DNA of 64,000 nt from Acidobacteriota bacterium (GTDB taxonomy: Bacteria > Acidobacteriota > Terriglobia > Terriglobales > Acidobacteriaceae), in the NCBI GenBank assembly GCA_021793405.1, contig JAJYSV010000004.1, positions 1 to 64,000 of the forward strand, given 5' to 3'. The translations under genes were made by a program, and so were the position numbers. This document shows, one piece after another, positions 51,300-60,670 of the stretch. Positions within the stretch are counted from its first letter, which is position 1, and each line of letters begins with the position of its first letter. A model generated the notes under the pieces. That model did no database searches, had not been told where the DNA came from, and worked only from the letters and a program-made list of their open reading frames with translations.

Positions 51300-52856
51300 C
51301 TAAGCAGAGTATGGTCCCAGTACCGGTAGAAGCTCCGAAGGAGCGTAGACCGACTCTGGCAATTTCAATTCCGGCATGGGCTTGGCTTCAAACAGCTTGC
51401 GGCATGGAATCGCCAGCAAGCGCGCCATCCGCGTCGCTTTTTGACGCCGGGCGCTGTCGGTGGAAATACCCGTCTTCGCGTACATCTGGCGATAGAGCTT
51501 CGAGATGAAGAGGAAAGCCAGGCGGCCACGCAGGGTGGGTACGCACTTGGAGCGTTTCCAGATTTCCGGCAGGCTGTAGAACTCGTCCCATACGCCTTGC
51601 GTACGTTCGCGGATTTCGTCCGACGACATGGTCCCGTGCGGGGTGAACATCTTGGGCCGGATTGCCGCAGGAATTAGCCAGTGGCGGGTGATTGGAACGC
51701 CGCCCACGTGCATGACATTCTCGCCGAGATTTTTTTCCCAACGATCGAAATCGATGGTGCCGGGAAAGGGCGTCAACATCACGAACTGAGCAAAGGTAAT
51801 GCCGGCCCGCTTGGCCAGTTCCGCAGTGGCGGCGAAGGTGTCTTCGCGATCTGTTGAAAGCCCAAAGATAAACGATCCCAGAACGTGGACGCCGTGCTCC
51901 TTGAATGTCTGCAATCTCTTCACCAGATTGTCGCCGGAGAGATTGAAATCCTTAAACACTGCCTTGAGACCCTCGGCCGTAGCCGACTCGACCCCGACCA
52001 GCGCTCCTTTGATGTTGGCTTTGCGCATGGCGTCGAGAAATTGCGTGTCCTCGCCGGCTTCCATCGTAATCTGGGTAAAGAAGACCATGTCTTTTGGAAG
52101 CTGCGACAGCTTGTTCATCAATTCAAATCGTTCGGAACGGATACCCTGCAACTCGGAGACGCGCGCAGTATTGCCCTGTTGCTCCGCCAGGCGAAGGTCG
52201 GCGAGACTCACGGGATAGAAGTTGTCGTCGGCCAGCGCGATGAAGCGAAATCCACGCCGGCGCAAATCGACGATCTCGCGCACCACAACGTCGGATGTGC
52301 GGGGACGCGGTTTTTGACCGTCGGTGCGCCAGACAGAACAGAACGAGCAGTGCTTGGGACAGCCCCGAACGGTCTGCACCGAGGCCCACATATATTTATC
52401 GCGCGGCGCCAAGTCCCAGCGCGCCGGGATGAACTGGTCGCCGGAGATTCGACCGCCATCGTACATGGTTTGGGCATGCCCGGCGACCAGATCGGCGATT
52501 ACTTTTCCCCAGATCACATCGCCATCGCCCTTGACAACGACATGAGCGCCGCCGAGTTCCATGGGCTCATTGGGATACAAGGAGGCATGAATGCCGCCGT
52601 ACACGACGTAAGCGCCGCGATCACGCGCGATTTTTCCCAACTCCATACCGCGGAGGGCATTGCCGGTGTGGATTCCAATTCCAACGACATCGCCGGGGTT
52701 GATACTCTCCGGCTGAAACCGCTCCAGAGTTTCATCTGTAATCAGAGGATCGCCATATTTTGCGGGGGTAGCTGCGGCAAGAACGTACAGCCAACGAGGT
52801 GTGATGACGCCAATTCCAAATGATGAATCGCTGGGATTGATTAAATGTACATGCAT
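51300..52856 (-). CDS. B12-binding-domain radical SAM protein (paralogue 1)
   Basis: A 518-residue protein with two visible domains. Residues 1-125 form a cobalamin-binding fold of the BchE/methylase class (GDVVGIGIHTGNALRGMELGK, VVYGGIHASLYPNEPMELGG, VVKGDGDVIW); no DxHxxG is seen. The radical SAM core has the [4Fe-4S] motif C166-x3-C170-x2-C173 in GCPKHCSFC, then RFIALADDNFYPVS and GALVGVESATAEGLKAVF. Such enzymes typically methylate or rearrange unactivated carbons; the substrate is unknown. It is a near-identical relative of the next gene (about four in five residues by eye). It lies downstream of a riboswitch-controlled TonB receptor, consistent with cobalamin dependence. Confidence 0.88.
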   Translation of the reverse strand: MHVHLINPSDSSFGIGVITPRWLYVLAAATPAKYGDPLITDETLERFQPESINPGDVVGIGIHTGNALRGMELGKIARDRGAYVVYGGIHASLYPNEPMELGGAHVVVKGDGDVIWGKVIADLVAGHAQTMYDGGRISGDQFIPARWDLAPRDKYMWASVQTVRGCPKHCSFCSVWRTDGQKPRPRTSDVVVREIVDLRRRGFRFIALADDNFYPVSLADLRLAEQQGNTARVSELQGIRSERFELMNKLSQLPKDMVFFTQITMEAGEDTQFLDAMRKANIKGALVGVESATAEGLKAVFKDFNLSGDNLVKRLQTFKEHGVHVLGSFIFGLSTDREDTFAATAELAKRAGITFAQFVMLTPFPGTIDFDRWEKNLGENVMHVGGVPITRHWLIPAAIRPKMFTPHGTMSSDEIRERTQGVWDEFYSLPEIWKRSKCVPTLRGRLAFLFISKLYRQMYAKTGISTDSARRQKATRMARLLAIPCRKLFEAKPMPELKLPESVYAPSELLPVLGPYSA

Positions 52857-53101
52857 GACGCGAAAAATCTCCCTCTGGTTGGTACTAGCTTGCGCACAAA
52901 CGAAGGAAATCTTCGGATCACTCGAGCGAACCTTCCGACATCAACGAAGTGCCAGCAGGATTCACTGTCCTGAAGGGAACACTATCCCGCGGACGCTACA
53001 ACCGTATCTGTGAGTATCTGCTGACTTTCTGTCGATTGTCAAAATTCGACATAGAAATTTCGTCCGGTTTGCGGACGGTAAGCAGCAAGCCTGGCGACCG
53101 T

Positions 53102-54643
53102 CTACAACGCCGAAAGCAGCGTGGATGAGGCTGGCTGCGCAGGCGGTAACTTCAATTCCGGCATAGGCTTGGCTTCAAACAACTTGCGACATGGAATGGC
53201 CAGCCAGTGCGCCATTCGACTCGCCTTTTGCCGGCGCGCACTGTCGGTTGCGATGCCGGTTTTCGCGTACATCTGGCGATATAGTTTTGAGATAAAGACG
53301 AAGGCGAGACGGGCCCGCAGATTGGGCGTGCATCTGGACCGCTCCCAGATAGCGGACATGCTGTAGAACTCGTCCCAAACACCCTGAGTTCGCCGGCGGA
53401 TCTCCTCCGGGGACATCGTGGCATGAGGAGTAAACACGTTGGGCCTTACTTCCGCGGGGATCAGCCAATACCGAGTAATGGGAATTCCATGCACCTTCGG
53501 CACATCGGTTCCCATGCTTTTTTCCCAGCGGTCGAAGTCGATCGCCCCCGGAAGAGGCGTCAGTAACACAAATTGCGCGAAGCTTAGGCCAGCTCGCCTG
53601 GCCAGTTCCGCAGTGGCGGCAAATGTGTCTTCGCGATCCGTGGAAAGGCCAAAGATAAACGAACCCAGAATATAAATCCCATGTTGCTTAAAGGTTTGGA
53701 GCCGCTTTGCCAAACTGTCGCCGACAAGATTGAAATCTTTGAAGATAGCCTTGAGACCTTCCGGAGTAGCTGACTCCACGCCCACCAACGCGCCACTGAT
53801 GTGCGCTTTCTTCATGGCATCCAGATATTCGATATCTTCGCCCGCCTCCATGGTGATTTGCGTGAAAAACACCATATCCTTTGGAAGTTGTGCCAGCTCA
53901 CTCATTAGCTCGAAACGTTCCGCTCGTATACTCTGCAGTTCCTGAACACGGCCGGTGTTTCCTTGTTTCTCGGCCAAATGAAGATCTCGCAGGCTGACGG
54001 GATAAAAATTGTCATCTGCCAGGAGAACAAAGCGGAATCCGCGACGCCGAAGGTCAACGATTTCTCTGACGACCGTCTCGCAGGAACGAGGGCGAGGTTT
54101 TTGCCCGTCGGTGCGCCAAACCGAACAAAAAGAGCAATGCTTGGGACACCCGCGCACAGTCTGCACAGACGCCCACATGTATTTGTCGCGCGGAGCCAAG
54201 TCCCACCGCGCCGGCAGAAACTGATCGCCTGGCAGACGTCCGCCTTCGTAGACCTCGCGCGCAGCGCCGGCAAGCAAGTCCTCGATCACCTTCCCCCAAA
54301 TTCGATCACCATCTCCCTTCACTACCGCGTGAGCACCGCCCAGACGAAGCGCTTCCTCCGGATACAGGCTCGCATGCACGCCTCCAAATACAACATGAGC
54401 GCCTCTCTCGCGGGCCATTTTTCCCAGGTGCATACCTCGGAGAGCGTTGCTGGTGTGAATACCGATGCCAACCACATCGCCGGACTGCACCGTTTCCGGC
54501 CGAAACGGTGCAAGTGTCTCATCCGCGATGATCGGGTCTCCAAATTTTTCCGGTGTGGCAGCAGCCAGAACGTAAAGCCATCGAGGTGTGATCACCCCGA
54601 TTCCAAAGGATTTATCGCTGGGATTGATTAGATGTACGCGCAT
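53102..54643 (-). CDS. B12-binding-domain radical SAM protein (paralogue 2)
   Basis: A 513-residue paralogue of the 51300-52856 product with the same layout: MRVHLINPSDKSFGIGVITPRWLYVLAAATP at the start, a B12-binding domain with the GDVVGIGIHTSNALRG turn, and the radical SAM motif GCPKHCSFC. Start ATG 54643 aligns exactly with the paralogue; the longer open frame upstream does not. Amino-acid differences concentrate in the N-terminal 130 residues and the last 15. A TATAAT-like -10 (54730-54735, minus strand) upstream suggests a possible own promoter. It lies 176 bp after the TonB receptor gene. Confidence 0.88.
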   Translation of the reverse strand: MRVHLINPSDKSFGIGVITPRWLYVLAAATPEKFGDPIIADETLAPFRPETVQSGDVVGIGIHTSNALRGMHLGKMARERGAHVVFGGVHASLYPEEALRLGGAHAVVKGDGDRIWGKVIEDLLAGAAREVYEGGRLPGDQFLPARWDLAPRDKYMWASVQTVRGCPKHCSFCSVWRTDGQKPRPRSCETVVREIVDLRRRGFRFVLLADDNFYPVSLRDLHLAEKQGNTGRVQELQSIRAERFELMSELAQLPKDMVFFTQITMEAGEDIEYLDAMKKAHISGALVGVESATPEGLKAIFKDFNLVGDSLAKRLQTFKQHGIYILGSFIFGLSTDREDTFAATAELARRAGLSFAQFVLLTPLPGAIDFDRWEKSMGTDVPKVHGIPITRYWLIPAEVRPNVFTPHATMSPEEIRRRTQGVWDEFYSMSAIWERSRCTPNLRARLAFVFISKLYRQMYAKTGIATDSARRQKASRMAHWLAIPCRKLFEAKPMPELKLPPAQPASSTLLSAL

Positions 54644-54819
54644 CGACGTGCTTTGCCTTCGTAACTTTCCTGGATTCAGGGAAGTGGATGCGGTTTCGCA
54701 TTCATCCAGGAAGCGGAATCGTGCCACCTATTATAGATTTAATAGATGCGCTCGATGTAGTTTTTTGTTGTCGAACATGCAGATGCGGCAACAAGAAAAA
54801 ACAGCGATGAGCATTTCAC

Positions 54820-57396
54820 TCAGCGGACGGAATCACCACCCCAGGCAAACTGCAAGCCGGACCGGAAGTTGAACGGCAGCGATGGATAGCCGAATACCTG
54901 TTGGTAGTGTTGACTCAGAAGGTTATCCATCACCGTGTAGCTGGAGACATGCCGGTTGACGCGGTAGTGAACGGTCAGCCCAATATTCTGGTAGGCCGGA
55001 TCGAGATTGCGATTCGGCAGCAGCAGCGTCGAGCCGCCATTGGCATCCAGCAGAAATGTACTGTCATCGCGCCGCCCGGAAAAATTCCCTGTCATCTCCA
55101 TATACCAACGAGGACGGGCATAAATCACCTCGAAATAGCCAGTGTGCTGGGCGCGCCGGAAGGGACGCTGACCCACCAGCGGCGAGTACGCTCCAATCGG
55201 AGTATTCGGATAGGCCGGGTTGTACGACGGATACGAATTGTCGCTGGTATACGACTTTTGCACATTCGCGTTCAGAAGTGTGTACCCGCCGCGCGCGTAC
55301 AGACGCTGCGTCACGCGATACTCGGCGCTGGTCTCGACTCCCTGGGCGCTAAAGCTGAGGGAATTGATGTAAGCACCGAATGAAGTGTTGGAGATTACCT
55401 GTTCGATAGCCTGGGGGACGCCCAACTGCAGGAGGGCGGGTGCATCGACAAACTCGATCTGATTGGTGAAGCTGCTGCGATAATACCCGCCGTGGAGCAG
55501 GGCCCGGGTTCCCAGAACATTCTGGTCAAGGCCGGTCTCGTAGGTACTGGTCTGCTGCGCTCCTACGGGATTAATCCCATGCTGGGCGAGGAGTTGTTGA
55601 CCGTTGGGGAGAGAGTTCAACACGTCGTAGATGGAGCCGCGCTGCTCGGCAATGGTTGGTTCCAAAATGCCCTGCGAGTAATTGAATCGGAGTTTGGTGC
55701 CGCTTAAAAGGCCAGCAGCAGTAGGCCGCGTTAGATAGTACGCTGCCGTCGCATGAGGCGTGGGCTGGAAGCCAAATACAGAATAGTTGGGAAGATCTGT
55801 TCCGGCGCTGTAGTACAAACGATTTCCAAGATTGCCGAACGTCTGCACAATGTAGTCGTAGTTGCCGCGACTCGCGGACTGCGGAAGATAATCGTAGGCT
55901 GTATAGCCGCGTTCTGAATCGTAGCGAAACGCGCCTAGAACCGTCAGCTTGTCGCTGTTTTTGTACGTGGTTTGTCCATAGAAAAAATCGTGATTCGTCA
56001 AGGTCCCATCGGTTCCGGGATAGCTGGTGTTGGGGCAGGCATAGAAAGCCTGGCCGCTGGCGCTGGTTCCATTTGCGCCGCGAATCGTCACCGGCAGTCC
56101 AAGATATTCCTGCGTCACGGGATTCCCCTGATTGTCATATCCGCAATTGTTCACCGCGTTCGGATTCGCTACCAGCACGCCGACGGGCGCCGGATCCGTA
56201 TTCAGAGAGCGCAATCGCACCAATCCATACTGGGCCGTCATGTCCAGCTTGTCACTCTGCCGATCTTCAAGGGTGGCGCTGCCGTAGAGGTCGTGATCTT
56301 TCAAGTACTGCACGTCGGGAATGCCGTAGAAGAGAATGGCATTCGGCTCGCCCGTAGCGGCGGACACGCGATGCGCGGTCGCGCGGAGTTGCACGCGCGG
56401 CGTGAGGGCGTAGCCCACGTTGGCCACAGAAGAAGCGTTGTGGAATGTGCTGTTGGGATAGCTGTTGGAAGTATCGAGGCGCGCGAAGTCACCGAAATAA
56501 TCCAGCGCCTTATGCGTGCCGCCAAGCGAGGCTTCCTGATGATACGTTCCGAAGTTGCCCGCATCGATGGCATATTGCAGCAGCGGCTTGGCGGTGGTGC
56601 CACGCGAAGTGGTCAGCGCCACCACTCCAGCGGACGCATTGGCTCCATACAACGCGCTGTCGGGCCCGCGATACACCTCCTCCTGACTGATGCCGTTGGC
56701 GGGGAGATACGCAAAATTTACCCCGCCGCCAATGTCGTTGATCGGGATGCCGTCGAGCAAGACATCCGTGGCGTTTGAGTCGCCTCCCATTTCGAATAAT
56801 GAGGTGGCAGCGCCGCGCTGACCGTTGGTCGCAAACTGCAATCCGCTGACCCGGCGCAGCGTGTCCTGAACATCGAGCGCGTACGGATATAACGACTGAT
56901 CGACGATGGTTGTCGAAGCGCCCGTCTGCGTCTGAGGTGTGGGGATGCCGTTGGCGGTGACCGTCACCTTCTGCTCCAACTGCCCGAACTGGAGCGCAAT
57001 ATCTACAAACGCGGTCTTGCCGAGGGAAACATACACTTCGGGGCTCTGAGTAACGTTGAAGCCCGTCGCCACAACGCGCACTCGATAGCGCCCGGAGCGA
57101 TAGAGGAAAAGTGAATATTGCCCGCGTCCGTCGGTATGCCCATGCGTCGGCAGCATGATGCCATTCACCGTGAGAATGTCGACGCGCGCGTTGTAGACCG
57201 CTGCTCCCAGCGGATCTGTCACGGTTCCGGTCACTGTGCCCGCCTCCGTTCTCGACGCGGCCGCGGCGGCGATCGCGGGCTTCGGCGACGTGAGGCAGGT
57301 TGAAACGCACAGGACAAGCGTGACACAGAGCAACAGGCGTCGAATCGCGGAAAAGCGTGATCGGGATGGAGCCGGAAGCAGGCGCGAAAAAAGCAT
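54820..57396 (-). CDS. BtuB-like TonB-dependent outer-membrane receptor
   Basis: An 858-residue receptor from ATG 57396, with ribosome site GAGGGGA (57404-57410). A signal sequence is followed by a carboxypeptidase-regulatory-like domain (GTVTGTVTDPLGAAVYNARVDILTV... SLGKTAFVDIALQFGQLEQKVTV), a plug domain (QDTLRRVSGLQFATNGQRGAATSLFEMGG... DVLLDGIPINDIGGGVNFAYLPANGISQEEVYRGPDSALYGANASAGVVAL) and a long barrel of ~22 strands ending FRSGLQFAWGGDSVR. The two cobalamin riboswitches immediately upstream indicate that it imports corrinoids. No TonB, ExbBD or BtuF is encoded nearby. Confidence 0.9.
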   Translation of the reverse strand: MLFSRLLPAPSRSRFSAIRRLLLCVTLVLCVSTCLTSPKPAIAAAAASRTEAGTVTGTVTDPLGAAVYNARVDILTVNGIMLPTHGHTDGRGQYSLFLYRSGRYRVRVVATGFNVTQSPEVYVSLGKTAFVDIALQFGQLEQKVTVTANGIPTPQTQTGASTTIVDQSLYPYALDVQDTLRRVSGLQFATNGQRGAATSLFEMGGDSNATDVLLDGIPINDIGGGVNFAYLPANGISQEEVYRGPDSALYGANASAGVVALTTSRGTTAKPLLQYAIDAGNFGTYHQEASLGGTHKALDYFGDFARLDTSNSYPNSTFHNASSVANVGYALTPRVQLRATAHRVSAATGEPNAILFYGIPDVQYLKDHDLYGSATLEDRQSDKLDMTAQYGLVRLRSLNTDPAPVGVLVANPNAVNNCGYDNQGNPVTQEYLGLPVTIRGANGTSASGQAFYACPNTSYPGTDGTLTNHDFFYGQTTYKNSDKLTVLGAFRYDSERGYTAYDYLPQSASRGNYDYIVQTFGNLGNRLYYSAGTDLPNYSVFGFQPTPHATAAYYLTRPTAAGLLSGTKLRFNYSQGILEPTIAEQRGSIYDVLNSLPNGQQLLAQHGINPVGAQQTSTYETGLDQNVLGTRALLHGGYYRSSFTNQIEFVDAPALLQLGVPQAIEQVISNTSFGAYINSLSFSAQGVETSAEYRVTQRLYARGGYTLLNANVQKSYTSDNSYPSYNPAYPNTPIGAYSPLVGQRPFRRAQHTGYFEVIYARPRWYMEMTGNFSGRRDDSTFLLDANGGSTLLLPNRNLDPAYQNIGLTVHYRVNRHVSSYTVMDNLLSQHYQQVFGYPSLPFNFRSGLQFAWGGDSVR

Positions 57397-57420
57397 AGAG
57401 TATCCCCTCGGATGGGTGGC

Positions 57421-57569
57421 GTGAAGCCGGTCTCCTGACTTGCGCTTCCTCAAGCTCGGGCGCCTTCCCAGACGATTACGTCCAGTGGTTGCGGAATGCC
57501 ATGCCCTGCTCTCGCGCTTACAGTTACGGGGTAGTGGCGGAGTTGCACCGCGCTTCCCGACACTTCACG
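57421..57569 (-). promoter_or_regulatory. Cobalamin riboswitch, proximal copy
   Basis: Read on the minus strand it contains the core GGGAAGCGCGGTGCAACTCC, the CCCCGTAACTGTAAGCG segment, CCACTGG and TGGGAAGGC, and ends with the B12 box GCAAGTCAGGAGACCGGC. The closing stem GTGAAG (57568-57563) pairs with CTTCAC (57426-57421). Its 3' edge is 11 nt from the receptor's ribosome site (57404-57410), so translational occlusion on B12 binding is likely. Confidence 0.9.
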
Positions 57570-57754
57570 GGTGGTGAAACCTTACGCCTGCCGCGCACAG
57601 CACGCAACCAAGCGCCGGAAGATGCGTGTCCCAATGGTGCAGGGAAAACGCAGCCCTGGAACAGCATGGAGCGGGAATGCGTACCTCGGCCGCAGTTGGG
57701 TCGAAGCGCGCGCCCCTTCGGTCCTTCCCATCGCGACCGAAAGACAGCTAAGAA

Positions 57755-57912
57755 GTGACCCTGGCCGGTCTCCTGACTTGCGCGTCATCGAGCCTTAGGC
57801 ATACCTTCCCAGACTTTCGTCCAGTGGCTGCGTACCGCCCTGCCTTGCTCTCCGCGCTTACAGTTACGGGGTAGTGGCGGAGTTGCACCGCGCTTCCCGA
57901 ACACCATGGGCT
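57755..57912 (-). promoter_or_regulatory. Cobalamin riboswitch, distal copy
   Basis: A second complete riboswitch with the same conserved elements: GGGAAGCGCGGTGCAACTCC, CCCCGTAACTGTAAGCG, CCACTGG, TGGGAAGG and the B12 box GCAAGTCAGGAGACCGGC (near 57780-57763). Its core is almost identical to the proximal copy over about 45 bases. It is closest to the promoter, so both copies lie in one 5' leader. The 185 bases between them hold no gene. Confidence 0.88.
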
Positions 57913-57919
57913 ATAGAGA

Positions 57920-57948
57920 TATATATCGAGATCAAATCCCGCCGTCAA
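57920..57948 (-). promoter_or_regulatory. Sigma-70-like promoter for the riboswitch leader
   Basis: On the minus strand TTGACG (57948-57943), a 17-nt spacer and TATATA (57925-57920). Transcription would start about 57913, at the 5' edge of the distal riboswitch. Confidence 0.65.
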
Positions 57949-58074
57949 ATGATGGGCATTCAAGCGGGGAATGCTGGCGGCTAGGATGAAGGACTTATGC
58001 AACCGTGCAGCGCTTCCAGAAGGGGCGTATTCGTCTTCCGTGCGGACCAGAGTTGCCGGCTTACAAGCCCGAAT

Positions 58075-58413
58075 TTACTTCTTCACATGGTGCGCGATGA
58101 TCTGGTCTTTGATCTTGTCGTACACGGCCTGGGGCAAAATGCCTTTCGATACAAGTTGATTTTTCCCTCGATAGGGACGCCCCGCGATGATTCTCTTCGC
58201 GTACACATCGCCAACGCCAGGCAACACTTTCAACTGATCTTCCGTGGCTGTGTTGATGTCCAGCTTGGCTGACTGAGTCGCGGTTGACGACGCGGAAGCC
58301 ACTTGCCCTGCGCTTGCAACGGGAGACAGCGCCCAGGTTCCCGGTACGATGGCAAGGGCGAACATCAGGCCTGCACCGCACAATATTCGACCAAATTGTT
58401 TGTGAAGATTCAT
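58075..58413 (-). CDS. Secreted ComEA-type helix-hairpin-helix protein
   Basis: A 112-residue protein with a signal peptide or N-terminal membrane anchor (CGAGLMFALAIVPGTWALS) followed by the HhH pair KLDINTATEDQLKVLPGVGDVYAKRIIAGRPYRGKNQLVSKGILPQAVYDKIKDQI, the ComEA/PsbU pattern. Such proteins bind DNA without sequence preference in the periplasm and assist DNA uptake. No other competence genes are nearby. Convergence with the riboswitch region is 126 bp away. Confidence 0.88.
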   Translation of the reverse strand: MNLHKQFGRILCGAGLMFALAIVPGTWALSPVASAGQVASASSTATQSAKLDINTATEDQLKVLPGVGDVYAKRIIAGRPYRGKNQLVSKGILPQAVYDKIKDQIIAHHVKK

Positions 58414-58516
58414 CGTTGTTCCTCCATGCGATTTTTCGAAGCGCTGTTGTGTTGCAACAACACGGTAGCCAATCCTTCACATTCCAGTCAATCGGAACCC
58501 TGATGAAACCGCGGCA

Positions 58517-58546
58517 GCACATCTGTTCCCAACTGAACAGATGTGC
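58517..58546. repeat. Perfect 12-bp hairpin in the ComEA/secreted-protein intergenic region
   Basis: GCACATCTGTTC (58517-58528), loop CCAACT and GAACAGATGTGC (58535-58546) form a perfect stem of 12 bp. A second, shorter hairpin GGTGC-TTATCA-GCACC lies near 58573-58588. Neither is followed by a T-run, so a protein-binding or RNA structure is as likely as a terminator. The remainder of the 470-bp gap shows nothing clear. Confidence 0.55.
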
Positions 58547-58883
58547 GAAGGTCTACAGCTCAGCCAACATGACGGTGCTTATCAGCACCTGCCTGGTAGA
58601 AGGATGGAGACTCCGGTAGGCGTGACAGAGCCAGTCTATTTTTGAAACTAGAAGTCGCCTGGCTCGCGGGCAAAAAGATTCTTCGCTCGCACAATTACCT
58701 CTGCGCGAGGCACTGTTCTCCTCACATAGGAATCATCCTCTCGTGCGCCAAGTCTCACGTTAGCGTGCGTCGAATCACTGACACTCATTCTGCCGCTATC
58801 TAGGCTCAGGATGTTCCGTGAGTTATATCTACCATCTCCTTATCGCGATGGTGGAACGTGATAGTGAAAGAGGAGAACAGAAC

Positions 58884-60602
58884 ATGAAAGCTCGAATTCT
58901 CGTTCGATATTCGCTCTTGCTTGCTGTTGTGGCAGGAGCTTGCATGGCATCCGCCCAGTCTAACGCTCAGTCTAATTGGACTACCGTGGTCAATAACGGC
59001 AGCGTGATGCCCGGTAGTAACAACGTCGTCTTCAACAGCTACAATCAGCCCTCCATCAATTCGCTTGGCACCGTCGTCTTCCGCGCGCGCAGCAAGGGCG
59101 GTAGCGGAAGTGGTAGCGGCGGAAATGAGGTCAACTTCGCCTTCCTCGCGGCCAGCAAGAGCAGCAGCGGAAATGGCGGAGGAGGAAAGGGCGGCAACGG
59201 AAATGGTGGCGGCGGAAGTGGCAGCGGCGAATCCGGACCGGTTCACGGCATCTATATGCGCAATATGCTGCGGGGCACCGCTACTATCCGCGTCTTCGAT
59301 AAGACCTCCGTCGTGCCGCAGCCGAACAACACCGGTGCGACCTTCACGGAATTTCCTTCTTTTCCGCGCATCGATCTGCTGACCAACACCGTGGCAACCC
59401 GGGGCGCCTCACAGCCAGTCTGGACCTATAGTCTGAATGGCACTGACACCAAAGTTGGAACTTCCGGCGTCTATGTTGTGCAGCGTGGCGACGATCTCAC
59501 AGCCAACAGCCAGTTGGGTGTGGTACCTGAGTATTCCTTCTTTCAGGTTCCCGGCGTGGCTCCCGGTCTTCGATTCGATCAGTTTCCTGGCGCCCCTGCC
59601 GTCAGCGGCAACAGTATCGCTTTTAAGGGCAACTATTCAGAAGTCGACGCGGAAAACAACCTCCTCAGTAAAACCGGCGTTTATTTCCGCAATATCATCA
59701 AAGGCGGCGGAGTGGGTCCCGTTCAGCGCATCGCTGATACCTCTACGCTGATTCCCGGCACCACGACGCCGTTCGGCGCGACCGCTCCGCCCAGTGCCGC
59801 TTTAGGCATGATGGTGTTCACTGGGTGGGACAACGAGGATAATCCGACGATGGGCGGTATCTATCGCGCGTTTCTGCGGACTGATCCAGCACTCACTCCA
59901 ATTGTCGAGATCCTGAAGACCCAGGTACCTGGAGAGGCCGCGGGCGTCACTTTCACAAACGTCGGCGAAAGCCTCGCCTTCGACAGCCGCTTCGTCGCCT
60001 TTTGGGGCAGTTGGGGAACGGAAAAAAGATACGTCAACCTAACCTGTCCCATCGATGGCAACAAGGACCTGATCGCCTACTGCCTTTCGCTATATTCCAG
60101 CGGCGTCGTCTCAAAGCCTGTTCCACTGAATCAAGGCATCTTCGTGTATGACGGCATCACCCGCCGGATTACCGCCCTTGCCAAATCACCCACCAATTTC
60201 GATGACTTCCTCTATTGGGTCTTCTCTGGAAAACCGCCCGGAACCGGCAATACCGATGAAAACGTAGACGGAGAACCCGCCCGCTGGCGCTCTTCGGCCT
60301 TCGTAGGCGTGTCCTCCAAACGACTCCTGTTCCAGTCAGTATTCAAGGCGCACAGAGACAATACCAACGTGGACGGTATCTATTACTTCGACGCCACTTC
60401 GGGTTCCGGCATCACGACTCTTCTGGACACAGCGACGCCGGGACAAACTGTCGATCCCCAGGCTCCCGCCGGTTCCACCGTCGTTTCTCTTGGAGTCGAA
60501 CGCGACGGGCTCCGGGCAAACTGGCTCGCCATCACTGCCAGCATGCTCAATACAACCACCCAAGAAAGCTGGGCTGGCGTGTATACCCGGAACCTGCGTT
60601 GA
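58884..60602 (+). CDS. Large secreted repeat protein, unknown function
   Basis: A 572-residue exported protein from ATG 58884 (signal peptide MKARILVRYSLLLAVVAGACMASA). A Gly/Ser/Asn-rich linker of about 45 residues near 75-120 is followed by repeated units of the form GVY-x2-N/R...ADTSTLIPG, each with an FxSF-like and a VAFxG-like strand, as in DUF7453-type beta-propeller repeats. Repeats read as SGVYVVQRGDD, KTGVYFRNI, GGIYRAFLR, QGIFVYDG and DGIYYFDA. A surface or extracellular role is likely; no enzyme motif is seen. It ends with a strong terminator (60671-60712). Confidence 0.75.
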   Translation: MKARILVRYSLLLAVVAGACMASAQSNAQSNWTTVVNNGSVMPGSNNVVFNSYNQPSINSLGTVVFRARSKGGSGSGSGGNEVNFAFLAASKSSSGNGGGGKGGNGNGGGGSGSGESGPVHGIYMRNMLRGTATIRVFDKTSVVPQPNNTGATFTEFPSFPRIDLLTNTVATRGASQPVWTYSLNGTDTKVGTSGVYVVQRGDDLTANSQLGVVPEYSFFQVPGVAPGLRFDQFPGAPAVSGNSIAFKGNYSEVDAENNLLSKTGVYFRNIIKGGGVGPVQRIADTSTLIPGTTTPFGATAPPSAALGMMVFTGWDNEDNPTMGGIYRAFLRTDPALTPIVEILKTQVPGEAAGVTFTNVGESLAFDSRFVAFWGSWGTEKRYVNLTCPIDGNKDLIAYCLSLYSSGVVSKPVPLNQGIFVYDGITRRITALAKSPTNFDDFLYWVFSGKPPGTGNTDENVDGEPARWRSSAFVGVSSKRLLFQSVFKAHRDNTNVDGIYYFDATSGSGITTLLDTATPGQTVDPQAPAGSTVVSLGVERDGLRANWLAITASMLNTTTQESWAGVYTRNLR

Positions 60603-60670
60603 GCTTCCCCCCGACGCGGCAGTGATGGGCTTTGCCCTACCAAGGGTGATGCCCTCACTCCGCGCCTCGC

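Noticed and set aside
57489-57758. 89-residue ORF across the riboswitch region
   Set aside because: Overlaps the conserved riboswitch RNA on the opposite strand; no ribosome site or motifs.
58517-58546. GTTC-N6-GAAC core as a possible LexA box
   Set aside because: The arms extend to 12 bp, more like a stem; no SOS gene adjacent and the LexA site in this phylum is not known to me.
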